From the NCBI RefSeq assembly GCF_004000845.1, contig NZ_BIMA01000018.1:22388-86387 (forward strand): a stretch of DNA of 64,000 nt, given 5' to 3'. The notes beneath the pieces are model-generated. The model had not been told where the DNA came from. It worked only from the letters and a program-made list of their open reading frames with translations, and ran no database searches. Below are positions 1 to 10,222 of the stretch, piece by piece (position 1 is the first letter of the stretch; each line of letters starts with the position of its first letter). This DNA comes from Paenibacillus koleovorans NBRC 103111 (GTDB lineage Bacteria > Bacillota > Bacilli > Paenibacillales > NBRC-103111). Made by a program: the position numbers and the translations under genes.

Positions 1-117
1 GCCTACAACCATCTGGGGTTATTTGCACTCGTGGAGATGTTGATCTTCGTGCTCCTGCTCGTCGTCGGGCTAATCTACGCTTGGAAAAAGAAGGTGCTGC
101 AATGGACTTCTCTCTAG
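1..117 (+). CDS. nuoA: NADH-quinone oxidoreductase subunit A, C-terminal end (partial)
   Basis: The window opens inside this gene. Reading frame 1 gives 38 residues ending at TAG (115-117). They contain the sequence [12 protein letters not shown], which is the conserved last membrane helix of NuoA, followed by a short basic tail (WKKKVLQW). NuoA is a small membrane subunit of complex I that lies at the junction of the quinone-reducing arm and the membrane arm. Its 3' end overlaps the start of nuoB by 16 bases, as expected in a tight operon. The N-terminal part and the operon promoter lie upstream of the window. Confidence 0.85.
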   Translation, partial: AYNHLGLFALVEMLIFVLLLVVGLIYAWKKKVLQWTSL

Positions 118-620
118 AATCGATCTCGCTTAGCGAGAAACAAGAGCTGGAACGCAACGTATTCACCACCTCGCTGGAGGACTTGAAGGGCTGGATTCGC
201 AGCAGCTCGTTATGGCCGCTCACATTCGGCTTGGCTTGCTGCGCCATCGAGATGATGGGCACCGGCGCCGCTCACTATGACTTGGACCGCTTCGGCGTCA
301 TGTTCCGGACTTCGCCTCGGCAATCCGACGTTATGATCGTGTCCGGCACGGTGACGAAGAAGATGGCGCCGCTGCTGCGCCGCTTGTATGACCAAATGCC
401 GGAGCCGAAATGGGTCATCGCCATGGGGTCGTGTGCGACCGCAGGGGGACCGTACATTCGCTCCTATTCCGTCGTGAAGGGCGTCGATCAGATCGTCCCG
501 GTCGATGTCTACATCCCGGGCTGCCCGCCGAACCCGGCCGCGCTCATCTATGGCATCAACAAGCTGCAAGAGAAAATCCGGTATGAAGCGAAGACTGGGA
601 AGAAGGTGATCGAGCGATGA
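102..620 (+). CDS. nuoB: NADH-quinone oxidoreductase subunit B
   Basis: NuoB is a peripheral-arm subunit that carries the terminal [4Fe-4S] cluster N2, which hands electrons to quinone. The 172-residue product has the family pattern: LACCAIEMM with the adjacent Cys pair, then GSCAT and PGCPP, giving the four cysteine ligands. I place the start at ATG 102, giving MDFSLESIS; an in-frame TTG at 81 would add seven residues but has no good ribosome site, while AAGGTG precedes the ATG. The gene overlaps nuoA upstream and shares an ATGA overlap with nuoC. Length is normal for Bacillota. Confidence 0.93.
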   Translation: MDFSLESISLSEKQELERNVFTTSLEDLKGWIRSSSLWPLTFGLACCAIEMMGTGAAHYDLDRFGVMFRTSPRQSDVMIVSGTVTKKMAPLLRRLYDQMPEPKWVIAMGSCATAGGPYIRSYSVVKGVDQIVPVDVYIPGCPPNPAALIYGINKLQEKIRYEAKTGKKVIER

Positions 621-1486
621 GCGACGAGTCCACCGAGAAAAAAGACGTAAAGGCAACCAATTCCAACCCCTCGGGTGGGGATTCCGAAGCGAAAGCGGTT
701 GAACCTGCTGCTGCCCCTGAAGCTTCAACTGATGTGGATGTGGATGCGGAAAAGGAAGCCAAGATAAAAGCCGCTGCCGAGGCGCGCGCCGCTCGTGCGG
801 CAGCCCGCGCTGCCAGAACAGAAGGTGCTGCAGAGGAGACCGCTGCTCCTGCTGAGACTGCGGGTGCGCCAGCCGCTGCGGAAGGCAGTGAGGATGCGGA
901 GAAAGAAGCGAAGGCGAAAGCGGCCGCTGAGGCGCGCGCCGCTCGAGCCGCTGCCCGTGCCGCCAAGGAAGGCGGTGCCGAAGAATCGTCCGAGCCTAAG
1001 GCTCCGTCGCCGAAACAGCCGGTGCTGGATCGCATTGTAGAACTGATCAAGGAGAACGTATCCCCGGATGCGGTAGAAGGCGCCGTTATCAACGAACGGG
1101 ATCGCCATTTGCCGGTACTTACGATTCGAGCGGAGCACTGGGCGCAAACCGCCGAGTTTGTAAGGGACAACGAGGAATTGGGTTTGTCGTATTTGCGAAA
1201 TTTGTCGGGAACCGACTTTGAGACCTATATGGAAGTCGAGGTCTATGCGCTCTCACTGGAGAAGAAGCAGGACTATTGCTTCAAGGTGAAGGCGGACCGC
1301 GGCGAGCCTTCCATCCCATCCGTGACCCCGGTATGGGCGACGGCCAACTGGCAGGAGCGCGAAGTGTACGACCTGCTGGGCATTGATTTCCCGGGCCATC
1401 CGGACTTGAGAAGAATTATGATGCCGGACGACTGGGTCGGCCATCCGCTGCGCAAAGACTATGTACCGCTGGATCCGGAGGTGTAA
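617..1486 (+). CDS. nuoC: NADH-quinone oxidoreductase subunit C with a repetitive Ala/Arg-rich N-terminal extension
   Basis: NuoC (30-kDa subunit) is a peripheral-arm protein of complex I. The C-terminal 150 residues are a standard NuoC domain, with [26 protein letters not shown] and the HPLRKDY ending. The first 130 residues are unlike E. coli NuoC: two tandem copies of an Ala/Arg/Lys/Glu-rich module with the core [12 protein letters not shown] (about residues 50-75 and 93-118), joined by acidic Ala-rich spacers. This part should be helical or disordered and strongly charged; its role is unknown. The start ATG overlaps the nuoB stop (ATGA). The domain call is secure; the extension is read directly from the sequence and its frame is continuous with the domain. 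Confidence 0.92.
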   Translation: MSDESTEKKDVKATNSNPSGGDSEAKAVEPAAAPEASTDVDVDAEKEAKIKAAAEARAARAAARAARTEGAAEETAAPAETAGAPAAAEGSEDAEKEAKAKAAAEARAARAAARAAKEGGAEESSEPKAPSPKQPVLDRIVELIKENVSPDAVEGAVINERDRHLPVLTIRAEHWAQTAEFVRDNEELGLSYLRNLSGTDFETYMEVEVYALSLEKKQDYCFKVKADRGEPSIPSVTPVWATANWQEREVYDLLGIDFPGHPDLRRIMMPDDWVGHPLRKDYVPLDPEV

Positions 1487-1489
1487 GTT

Positions 1490-2590
1490 TTGATTCGTAC
1501 CGAAGAGCTGCTATTGAACGTCGGCCCCCAGCATCCGAGTACGCATGGCGTATTCCGGATTATCGTCAAGCTGGACGGCGAGCAAATTATCGAAGCCATC
1601 CCTGTAATCGGGTACTTGCACCGGGGCACGGAGAAGCTGGCGGAGGACCTGAACTACACGCAAATTATTCCTTATACCGACCGAATGGACTACGTCTCGG
1701 CGATGACGAACAACTACGTGCTCGTACATGCGGTGGAGACGATCATGCAGCTGGAAATTCCGGAGCGCGCGCAATATTTGCGCCTCATCGTGATGGAGCT
1801 GCAGCGGATCGCCAGCCACATGGTATGGTGGGGCACGTATTTGCTCGACATCGGGGCAATGAGTCCGTTCCTGTTTGCGTTTAAAGACCGTGAAGTCATC
1901 ATCAATTTGTTCAATGAGCTTTGCGGCGCTCGCCTTACATACAACTACATGCGCGTAGGCGGCGTGAAATGGGATGCACCGGAAGGGTGGATTCAGAAGG
2001 TGCGGGAGTTCGTGCCGTATATGCGCAAACAGCTGAAGGACTACAACACGCTCGTGAGCGGCAACGAAATTTTCCTGCGTCGGATCAAGGGCGTAGGGCA
2101 ATACGATGCGGCTACCGCGATCCAATACGGATTGAGCGGTGCGAACCTGCGTTCGACCGGCGTGAAGTGGGATCTTCGCAAAGATCAGCCATACGGCATC
2201 TACGATCGGTTCGATTTCGACGTGCCGGTTGGCGTCAACGGCGACTGCTATGACCGCTACCTGTGCCGGTTGGAAGAAATGCATCAATCGCTGCGCATCC
2301 TCGAGCAAGCCGTGGAGCAATTCCCGGCGGAAGGCGACATTATGGGCAAAGTGCCGCGGGTACTGCGTGCGCCTGAGGGTGAAGTGTATGTGCGGATCGA
2401 GTCGCCGCGCGGCGAGATCGGCTGCCACCTCATTTCGAAGGGCAAGGATAAGCCTTACCGCTTGAAGTTCAGAAGACCTTCTTTCGTTAACTTGCAGATT
2501 TTGCCGAAGCTGCTTGTCGGTCAATCCATGACGAACCTGATTACAATTCTGGGCGGCATTGACATCGTGCTTGGGGAGGTGGACGCCTAA
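1490..2590 (+). CDS. nuoD: NADH-quinone oxidoreductase subunit D
   Basis: NuoD (49-kDa subunit) forms the quinone-binding cavity together with NuoB and NuoH. The 366-residue product begins MIRTEELLLNVGPQHPSTHG, the hallmark of the family, and carries the conserved PYTDRMDYVS and the C-terminal ILGGIDIVLGEVDA. The start is TTG at 1490, with GGAGGTG at 1477-1483; the M/I-R-T-E start fits family length. It ends in TAATG, overlapping nuoH by one base. NuoD descends from the large subunit of NiFe hydrogenases but lacks the metal-ligand cysteines, as normal. Confidence 0.94.
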   Translation: MIRTEELLLNVGPQHPSTHGVFRIIVKLDGEQIIEAIPVIGYLHRGTEKLAEDLNYTQIIPYTDRMDYVSAMTNNYVLVHAVETIMQLEIPERAQYLRLIVMELQRIASHMVWWGTYLLDIGAMSPFLFAFKDREVIINLFNELCGARLTYNYMRVGGVKWDAPEGWIQKVREFVPYMRKQLKDYNTLVSGNEIFLRRIKGVGQYDAATAIQYGLSGANLRSTGVKWDLRKDQPYGIYDRFDFDVPVGVNGDCYDRYLCRLEEMHQSLRILEQAVEQFPAEGDIMGKVPRVLRAPEGEVYVRIESPRGEIGCHLISKGKDKPYRLKFRRPSFVNLQILPKLLVGQSMTNLITILGGIDIVLGEVDA

Positions 2591-3597
2591 TGTTGACCAT
2601 CCTGGAGGAAAGCCTTACTTGGGCCAACTTCGGCATTATGCTGTCCGTGTCGGTGCTGATGCTCCTGCTCGTATTGGGCTTCGTAACGTACGCGATCTAC
2701 TTCGAGCGCAAATTCATCGGCTGGATGCAGTTCCGCCATGGCCCGACGAAGACGGGACCGCTCGGGTTGCTGCAATCGGTAGCGGACGTCGCCAAGCTGC
2801 TTATTAAGGAAGATACCATTCCGAAGCAAGCGGATCGCGAGCTGTTCATCCTGGCGCCGATCCTGACATTCGTACCATCGTTTACGGCACTGGCTACATT
2901 CCCCTTCACATCGACATGGCATTTCGCCGACCTCAATGTGGGCTTGCTCTATTATGCCGCGCTGTCCAGCATCTCGACCATCGGGATTGTATTGGGCGGC
3001 TGGGCTTCGAACAACAAATACGCTTTGCTCGGCGGCATGCGGTCCGCGGCTCAGATGGTCAGCTACGAAATTCCGCTTGTCATCTCCGTGATCGGGGTTA
3101 TCCTGATGTCCGGCACACTGAATATGCGGTTGATCGTCGAAGGACAGCAAGGCTGGTTCTGGGACTGGAACTTCCTGCCGCAGCTCGTCGGCTTGATCGT
3201 CTTCGTCATCGCGGGCGTCTCCGAGCTGAACCGGACGCCGTTCGACTTGCCGGAAGCGGAGTCCGAGCTCGTGGCCGGCTATCACGTCGAGTATAGCGGC
3301 TTCCGTTTCGCCTTCTTCATGCTGGCGGAGTACGTGTATGTTTTCGCGATCTCTGCCTTGGTTACGATTTTGTATTTCGGCGGCTGGTATGCCCCGTTCC
3401 CGTTCCTGGATTTCATCCCGGGCATTATTTGGTTCCTGTTGAAATTCTCGTTCTTCGTCTTCTTCCTCTTCTGGTTGCGGGCGACACTGCCTCGGGTACG
3501 GGTGGACCAACTGATGGGCCTGGGCTGGAAAGTTCTGCTTCCCGTCGCGCTGGCCAACGTCTTCTTGACCGCCATCGTGCTGGAGTTTCTGCGATGA
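2590..3597 (+). CDS. nuoH: NADH-quinone oxidoreductase subunit H
   Basis: NuoH is the multi-helix membrane subunit that anchors the peripheral arm and lines the quinone channel. The 335-residue product shows about eight hydrophobic segments. Conserved family pieces are visible: RHGPTKTGPLGLLQSVADVA (about residue 50), the acidic loop ELNRTPFDLPEAESELVAGY (about residues 215-235), and LFWLRATLPRVRVDQLM near the C-terminus. The start ATG is fused to the nuoD stop (TAATG), so translation is probably coupled. Confidence 0.94.
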   Translation: MLTILEESLTWANFGIMLSVSVLMLLLVLGFVTYAIYFERKFIGWMQFRHGPTKTGPLGLLQSVADVAKLLIKEDTIPKQADRELFILAPILTFVPSFTALATFPFTSTWHFADLNVGLLYYAALSSISTIGIVLGGWASNNKYALLGGMRSAAQMVSYEIPLVISVIGVILMSGTLNMRLIVEGQQGWFWDWNFLPQLVGLIVFVIAGVSELNRTPFDLPEAESELVAGYHVEYSGFRFAFFMLAEYVYVFAISALVTILYFGGWYAPFPFLDFIPGIIWFLLKFSFFVFFLFWLRATLPRVRVDQLMGLGWKVLLPVALANVFLTAIVLEFLR

Positions 3598-3625
3598 GAC
3601 CACTGAATAACGGGGTGAATACCTG

Positions 3626-4081
3626 ATGAAAGGCATAATTAAAGGACTCGGCTTGACCTTCAAGACGATGACGCAGAAAAAAGTGACGTATGCCTACCCG
3701 GACGCTCCGCTGGAACTGCCGGACCGGTTCCGCGGCATTCAGTTTCTGGATATCGAGAAATGCATCGTGTGCAACCAATGCGCCCGGATTTGCCCGACGG
3801 AATGCATCACGCTGACCGGGAAGAAAAATCCGGATCCGGAGAGCAAAGTGAAGCTCGTCTTGGATTCTTACGACATCAACTTCGAAATCTGTATTCTATG
3901 CGACTTGTGTACGGAAGTATGTCCGACGGAAGCAATCGTCATGACTAACAACTTCGAGCTGGCCAGCTATACGCGGGACGACCTGTTCAAGGACATGAAC
4001 TGGCTGAACGAGAATAATACGAACGTGCGGAAAGAAAATACGCCGGGTGCGCCGAAGGGGGCGAAGAAGGATGCTGGATAA
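3626..4081 (+). CDS. nuoI: NADH-quinone oxidoreductase subunit I (two [4Fe-4S] clusters)
   Basis: NuoI is the ferredoxin-like subunit of the peripheral arm that passes electrons toward NuoB. Two classical CxxCxxCxxxCP motifs are present: CIVCNQCARICP (about residue 46) and CILCDLCTEVCP (about residue 91), matching clusters N6a and N6b. The protein has 151 residues, with a Lys/Gly/Ala-rich tail. The start ATG at 3626 follows CGGGGTG, and 28 bases separate it from nuoH. The 3' end overlaps nuoJ by 11 bases. Confidence 0.94.
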   Translation: MKGIIKGLGLTFKTMTQKKVTYAYPDAPLELPDRFRGIQFLDIEKCIVCNQCARICPTECITLTGKKNPDPESKVKLVLDSYDINFEICILCDLCTEVCPTEAIVMTNNFELASYTRDDLFKDMNWLNENNTNVRKENTPGAPKGAKKDAG

Positions 4082-4595
4082 TTTGGCCGCCTTCTTCTCG
4101 AGCGGATCGAATATCGTCTTTTTCGTTTTTGCCTTGTTCGCGATTGGCGGCGCGATCTTCATGATCAGCTTCACGAAGGTCGTCCACATGGTTGTTGCGA
4201 TCGCTTCCTCCTTCATAAGCCTCGCAGGCTTATACGTGTTGCTGAATGCGGAATTTCTTGCCTTCGTGCAGGTGCTCGTCTACGCCGGCGCCATCTCGAT
4301 CCTGATGATCTTCGGGATTATGATGACGCAGCATAAGGGCGAGGAAGAGGAACCGAAGCGAATGGCGCATCAGGTGCTGCTGGTGTTGGGGACGCTGGGT
4401 TTGTTCGGGATCATTTTCTACGCGGTGCAATCGGTAGAATTTCCGACAAGCGATGTGGAGCCGGTCGCAGACAACACGCTGGAAATCGGCAAGCTGCTGT
4501 TCAACCAATACGTCATCCCGTTCGAGCTGGTGTCCGTCCTTCTGACGGTCGCCTTCATCGGCGCCATCGTGCTTGCGAAGCGGGAGGAGGATTAA
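4071..4595 (+). CDS. nuoJ: NADH-quinone oxidoreductase subunit J
   Basis: NuoJ is a five-helix subunit of the complex I membrane arm. The 174-residue product has the expected hydrophobic pattern, and the conserved third-helix motif reads [15 protein letters not shown]. The start is ATG 4071 (MLDNLAAFF), preceded by GAAGAAGG, lying inside the end of nuoI. An in-frame upstream start at 4047 would add eight mostly basic residues and is less likely. nuoK follows after four bases. Confidence 0.92.
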   Translation: MLDNLAAFFSSGSNIVFFVFALFAIGGAIFMISFTKVVHMVVAIASSFISLAGLYVLLNAEFLAFVQVLVYAGAISILMIFGIMMTQHKGEEEEPKRMAHQVLLVLGTLGLFGIIFYAVQSVEFPTSDVEPVADNTLEIGKLLFNQYVIPFELVSVLLTVAFIGAIVLAKREED

Positions 4596-4599
4596 GCGC

Positions 4600-4911
4600 A
4601 TGAGCAATACTATACTGCCCTACCTGACCTTGGCGGCCATTCTGTTCTGTATCGGACTCTATGGCGCCTTGTCCAAGAAAAACGCAGTCGTCGTGCTGCT
4701 GTCCATCGAGCTGATGCTCAATGCGGTCAACTTGAACTTGGTCGCGTTCTCCAAGATGGGTGTGAATCCGTCGATGACGGGTCAAATTTTCTCGCTGTTC
4801 AACATGGCCGTAGCCGCCACGGAAGCGGCCGTCGGGATCGCCATTCTCGTGGCGCTGTACCGCAACAAGGGTACCAGCGACGTAACGGAAATGACATTGT
4901 TGAAGAAGTAG
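4600..4911 (+). CDS. nuoK: NADH-quinone oxidoreductase subunit K
   Basis: NuoK is a three-helix Mrp-like subunit of the proton-pumping arm. The 103-residue product has the two membrane glutamates typical of the family, one in [16 protein letters not shown] and one in [16 protein letters not shown]. The start ATG at 4600 has a strong ribosome site, GGGAGGAGG, just upstream inside the end of nuoJ. An upstream in-frame start at 4573 would lie in the nuoJ coding region and is not needed. Confidence 0.93.
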   Translation: MSNTILPYLTLAAILFCIGLYGALSKKNAVVVLLSIELMLNAVNLNLVAFSKMGVNPSMTGQIFSLFNMAVAATEAAVGIAILVALYRNKGTSDVTEMTLLKK

Positions 4912-4965
4912 TGCTTTCTAAGTGACTTGGTCTCGACTGAGGCCGGTCTTAAGGAGGAAATACCG

Positions 4966-6837
<1,872 letters not shown>

Positions 6838-6838
6838 T

Positions 6839-8473
6839 ATGCTGGATAACTGGCCGATTTTGTCGATGATCACCTTCTCTCCGCTGCTCGGCATTCTCGT
6901 ACTCCTTTTTATTCCCAAGGATAAAGGTCGTACGCTGAAGACGGTTGCGATTGTGACTACGCTCGTCCCGCTGCTGTTGTCCGGACTGCTCTATGCCGAC
7001 TTCAAGCAAGACACGGATGAGATGCAATACAAAGAAGAAGTGAACTGGATCCAAGTCCCGTTGAATAAAGAAGTAGGCGAGATCAGCTCCCTGGAATCGT
7101 TCTACTACGAATTCAACTACACGATGGCTGTAGACGGCCTGTCGCTGCCGCTCGTGTTCCTGACCGCTCTAGTGACCGCCATGGCGGCGCTGGCTACGGT
7201 CCATCTGAAGAAACGCTGGAAGTCGTTCTATATCTGGTTCTTGATGCTCGAGGTAGGCATGTTCGGCGTGTTTATGGCGCGTGACTTGTTCCTCTTCTTC
7301 CTGTACTTCGAGCTGACGCTGATCCCGATGTTCTTCCTGATCGGAATATGGGGCTATATCAATCGGGAGAAAGCGGCCAACAAATTCCTGCTCTACAACG
7401 GGATCGGGTCGGCCATCATGCTGCTTGCCTTCCTGATCATTGTGAATACCGCCGGGTTCACGATGCTTCAGTCCGATACCGGCACGACTTTCTTCTACAG
7501 TGGAAGTGTAGATGTCATTGCCAAGAACTTGTTCCAAGACCCCGAATCGTTCGTGAACGCCACCGCGGAGATTATCCCGGACAACCCGTTCTACATGAGC
7601 GACACGATGAAATGGTCCTTGTTCTTCATGCTGCTGATCGCCTTCGGCATCAAGCTGCCGATCTTCCCGTTCCACACATGGATGCTCAAGGTGCATCAGG
7701 AGGCGCATCCGTCAGTCGTTATGATCCACTCCGGCATTTTGCTTAAAATGGGAGCTTACGGGCTGATCCGATTCGGGGTGCTGCTCTTCCCGGTGCAAGC
7801 GAAGGAGTGGGCCGTCGGACTGGCCATTCTAGGCGTGGTCAATATTTTGTACGGCGCGATTCTCGCGTTTCGTCAGAAAGACTTTAAGCTTATTCTGGCT
7901 TACTCGAGTATCAGCCATATGGGCATTGTGCTTCTTGGACTCGCCGCCTTCAACGAGATCGGCATGCAAGGCGCGATCTTCCAGCTCATCTCGCACGGCC
8001 TGATCTCGGCGCTGATGTTCCTCATCGTAGGCAGCCTCTACGAGCGGACGCAGACGACCGAAGTCGATCAGCTGGGCGGTCTAGCTTCGGCGCTGCCGTT
8101 CATCTGCGGCATTCTGATGCTGGGCGGCATGGCGTCGCTCGGACTCCCGCTGCTGTCGGGCTTCATGAGCGAGCTGCTCTCCTTCCTGGGGCTGTTCGAC
8201 ACCATGCCGGCCATCACGATTGTGGGTACACTAGGTGTTGTCTTTACAGCGGTATACGTGCTGCGAGGTATTCTGAAAGTAAGCTACGGCCCGATGCCGG
8301 AAGCATTCCGCTCCTTCAAGGATGCTCGCCTCATCGAGGCGGTGCCGATGATCGCGCTGGCTGCGTTCATCATCTTGCTCGGTGTGTATCCGGCGGTGCT
8401 AAGCCAGACCGTGCACTATACGGTGAGCGGCTTCGATCAATGGATTCAAAGTATTGTGAAGGTAGGGGGTTAG
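6839..8473 (+). CDS. nuoM: NADH-quinone oxidoreductase subunit M
   Basis: NuoM is the second antiporter-like proton channel. The 544-residue protein contains the family's LYFELTLIPMFFLIGIWG, FPFHTWMLKVHQEAHPSV and LAYSSISHMGIVLLG segments, with the conserved glutamate and lysines. The start is ATG 6839, with GGAAGGAGGT at 6820-6829 inside the end of nuoL; a longer in-frame start at 6815 is less likely. It is somewhat longer than E. coli NuoM because of extended loops between helices near residues 55-80 and 215-255. Confidence 0.94.
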   Translation: MLDNWPILSMITFSPLLGILVLLFIPKDKGRTLKTVAIVTTLVPLLLSGLLYADFKQDTDEMQYKEEVNWIQVPLNKEVGEISSLESFYYEFNYTMAVDGLSLPLVFLTALVTAMAALATVHLKKRWKSFYIWFLMLEVGMFGVFMARDLFLFFLYFELTLIPMFFLIGIWGYINREKAANKFLLYNGIGSAIMLLAFLIIVNTAGFTMLQSDTGTTFFYSGSVDVIAKNLFQDPESFVNATAEIIPDNPFYMSDTMKWSLFFMLLIAFGIKLPIFPFHTWMLKVHQEAHPSVVMIHSGILLKMGAYGLIRFGVLLFPVQAKEWAVGLAILGVVNILYGAILAFRQKDFKLILAYSSISHMGIVLLGLAAFNEIGMQGAIFQLISHGLISALMFLIVGSLYERTQTTEVDQLGGLASALPFICGILMLGGMASLGLPLLSGFMSELLSFLGLFDTMPAITIVGTLGVVFTAVYVLRGILKVSYGPMPEAFRSFKDARLIEAVPMIALAAFIILLGVYPAVLSQTVHYTVSGFDQWIQSIVKVGG

Positions 8474-8479
8474 AGAGCG

Positions 8480-10033
8480 ATGGAGGAGCTGCAACGTTTA
8501 CAAGTCTCCGATTTGGCTCACTTGGCCCCGGAGCTCACACTGGTCATTACGGCGATCGTGTTGTCCTTGCTTGATTTGTTCTTACCCAGCCGGGTGAATC
8601 GTAATTTCGTAGGCTGGCTCTCGCTGGTCGGAATTGCAATTTCCGCTTTGTTCGTGGCGCTCGATATTCGCGAGCTGAATCCGATAGACGAAGCCACCGG
8701 CCTGCTGACATCGCTGGAGCCGGTTCGCCTGTTGGGCGAGAGCTTCCGCATCGACGACTTCGCGAACCTGTTCAAGCTGCTGCTGCTGACCGGCACGGCT
8801 CTTATCGTTCTGATGAGCCTTGGCTCCGTCAAGGACGAGGACATTCAGCATAAGGGCGAGTTTTACTACTTGTTCCTGCCGGCAGTAGTGGGAGCTATGG
8901 TGATGGCGTCCTCGGGCGACTTGATCACCTTGTTCGTCGGCCTCGAGCTGTTGAGCATCACCTCATACATCATGGTGGGGATGCGCAAGAAACACCTCGC
9001 CTCGAATGAAAGTGCGTTCAAGTATGTCGTGCTCGGTGGCATCTCGTCCGCAATCATCCTGTACGGGATGTCGTTCTTGTACGGGATTACCGGCTCGACC
9101 AACATCTCGGAGATCAACATAGCGATCTCGGGCGATTATGCCACCTTTGAGCCGATCATTTACCTGGCGTTCTTCCTGCTGCTGGCGGGCTTCGGCTTCA
9201 AGATCGCGGCCGCTCCGTTCCACATGTGGGCGCCTGATGTATACGAAGGAGCGCCTACACCGGTCACCGCCTTCCTGGCGGTCGTCTCGAAGGCGGCGGC
9301 GTTCGCTTTGGCCTTCCGTGTGTTATACAGCGTTTTCGCGCTTGGCAGCTTCCTGCAGTCCGATATCCACGAGGATATTTTCCTGGCAGTCGCCGTCCTG
9401 GCGGCCATCGCCATGATTGTAGGGAACGCGGTTGCTCTGAGACAGGTCAGCCTCAAACGGTTGTTGGCTTACTCGGGGGTCGCGAATGCCGGTTACTTGC
9501 TGGTGCCGATCTCGACAGGGTATGACATTGTGCACTACTCGAATTTCTCGGAGTTTTTCTTCTACCTGATCGCTTATCTGTTCATGAACATCGGGATCAT
9601 CGCGATCTTCATGATGGTGAGCAACTCGACCAAGAACGAAGAGATTTCCGCGTTTGCCGGTCTGTATTATCGAGCTCCTGGCACGGCGGTTGCAGCTGTC
9701 ATTCTGATCTTGTCCTTGGCAGGGTTGCCGATTACTGGAGGCTTCTTCGGGAAGCTCTACATCTTGCTCGGTACGCTGCAGGTCCATGATTACTGGCTGG
9801 CGGCGATCCTGATCGGAACGAGCGTCATTTCGTTCTACTATTATTTCGGGATCATCCGCCAAATGTTCATGCGCTCGACATACACCGAGTCGGAATTCCA
9901 GTGCACGCTTCCGCAGCAGATCACAGTCTGGATCTGTGCCGCCGCTACGGTAGCGATGGGGATATTCCCGGGGTACGTACTGCGTTGGATCGAGTCGATC
10001 GTCAGCTTGTCCAACGACTTTTTCATCCGGTAA
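8480..10033 (+). CDS. nuoN: NADH-quinone oxidoreductase subunit N
   Basis: NuoN is the third antiporter-like subunit and the last gene of the operon. The 517-residue product has the usual 14-helix pattern, with FVGLELLSITSYIMVG, APFHMWAPDVYEGAPTPVTA and LLAYSGVANAGYLLV as family markers. ATG 8480 follows six bases after the nuoM stop; the ribosome site is GGTAGGGGG inside nuoM. The operon ends here at a hairpin. No nuoE, nuoF or nuoG follows, so the electron donor is not encoded in this operon. Confidence 0.94.
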   Translation: MEELQRLQVSDLAHLAPELTLVITAIVLSLLDLFLPSRVNRNFVGWLSLVGIAISALFVALDIRELNPIDEATGLLTSLEPVRLLGESFRIDDFANLFKLLLLTGTALIVLMSLGSVKDEDIQHKGEFYYLFLPAVVGAMVMASSGDLITLFVGLELLSITSYIMVGMRKKHLASNESAFKYVVLGGISSAIILYGMSFLYGITGSTNISEINIAISGDYATFEPIIYLAFFLLLAGFGFKIAAAPFHMWAPDVYEGAPTPVTAFLAVVSKAAAFALAFRVLYSVFALGSFLQSDIHEDIFLAVAVLAAIAMIVGNAVALRQVSLKRLLAYSGVANAGYLLVPISTGYDIVHYSNFSEFFFYLIAYLFMNIGIIAIFMMVSNSTKNEEISAFAGLYYRAPGTAVAAVILILSLAGLPITGGFFGKLYILLGTLQVHDYWLAAILIGTSVISFYYYFGIIRQMFMRSTYTESEFQCTLPQQITVWICAAATVAMGIFPGYVLRWIESIVSLSNDFFIR

Positions 10034-10045
10034 ACGGGATGGTCC

Positions 10046-10084
10046 GAAGCTCTCTTGCCCTTCCGGGGCGAGGGAGCTTCTTTG
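10046..10084 (+). terminator. Terminator of the nuo operon
   Basis: A 15-base-pair stem, GAAGCTCTCTTGCCC with GGGCGAGGGAGCTTC (G-U pairs allowed), starts 12 bases after the nuoN stop and has a four-base loop. The tail is only weakly T-rich. Confidence 0.6.
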
Positions 10085-10222
10085 CGTTTGCGTCGAAAGA
10101 TGTAACATTTTATTTATCCGGAGAAACCGAGACTTTGAGGGGGTTCTTTGTTACAATAGAAGGGATCGCTACAGCCATTCATTCTTTTCTATGTCATAAC
10201 GTTACAAAGGAAATTCATTCCT

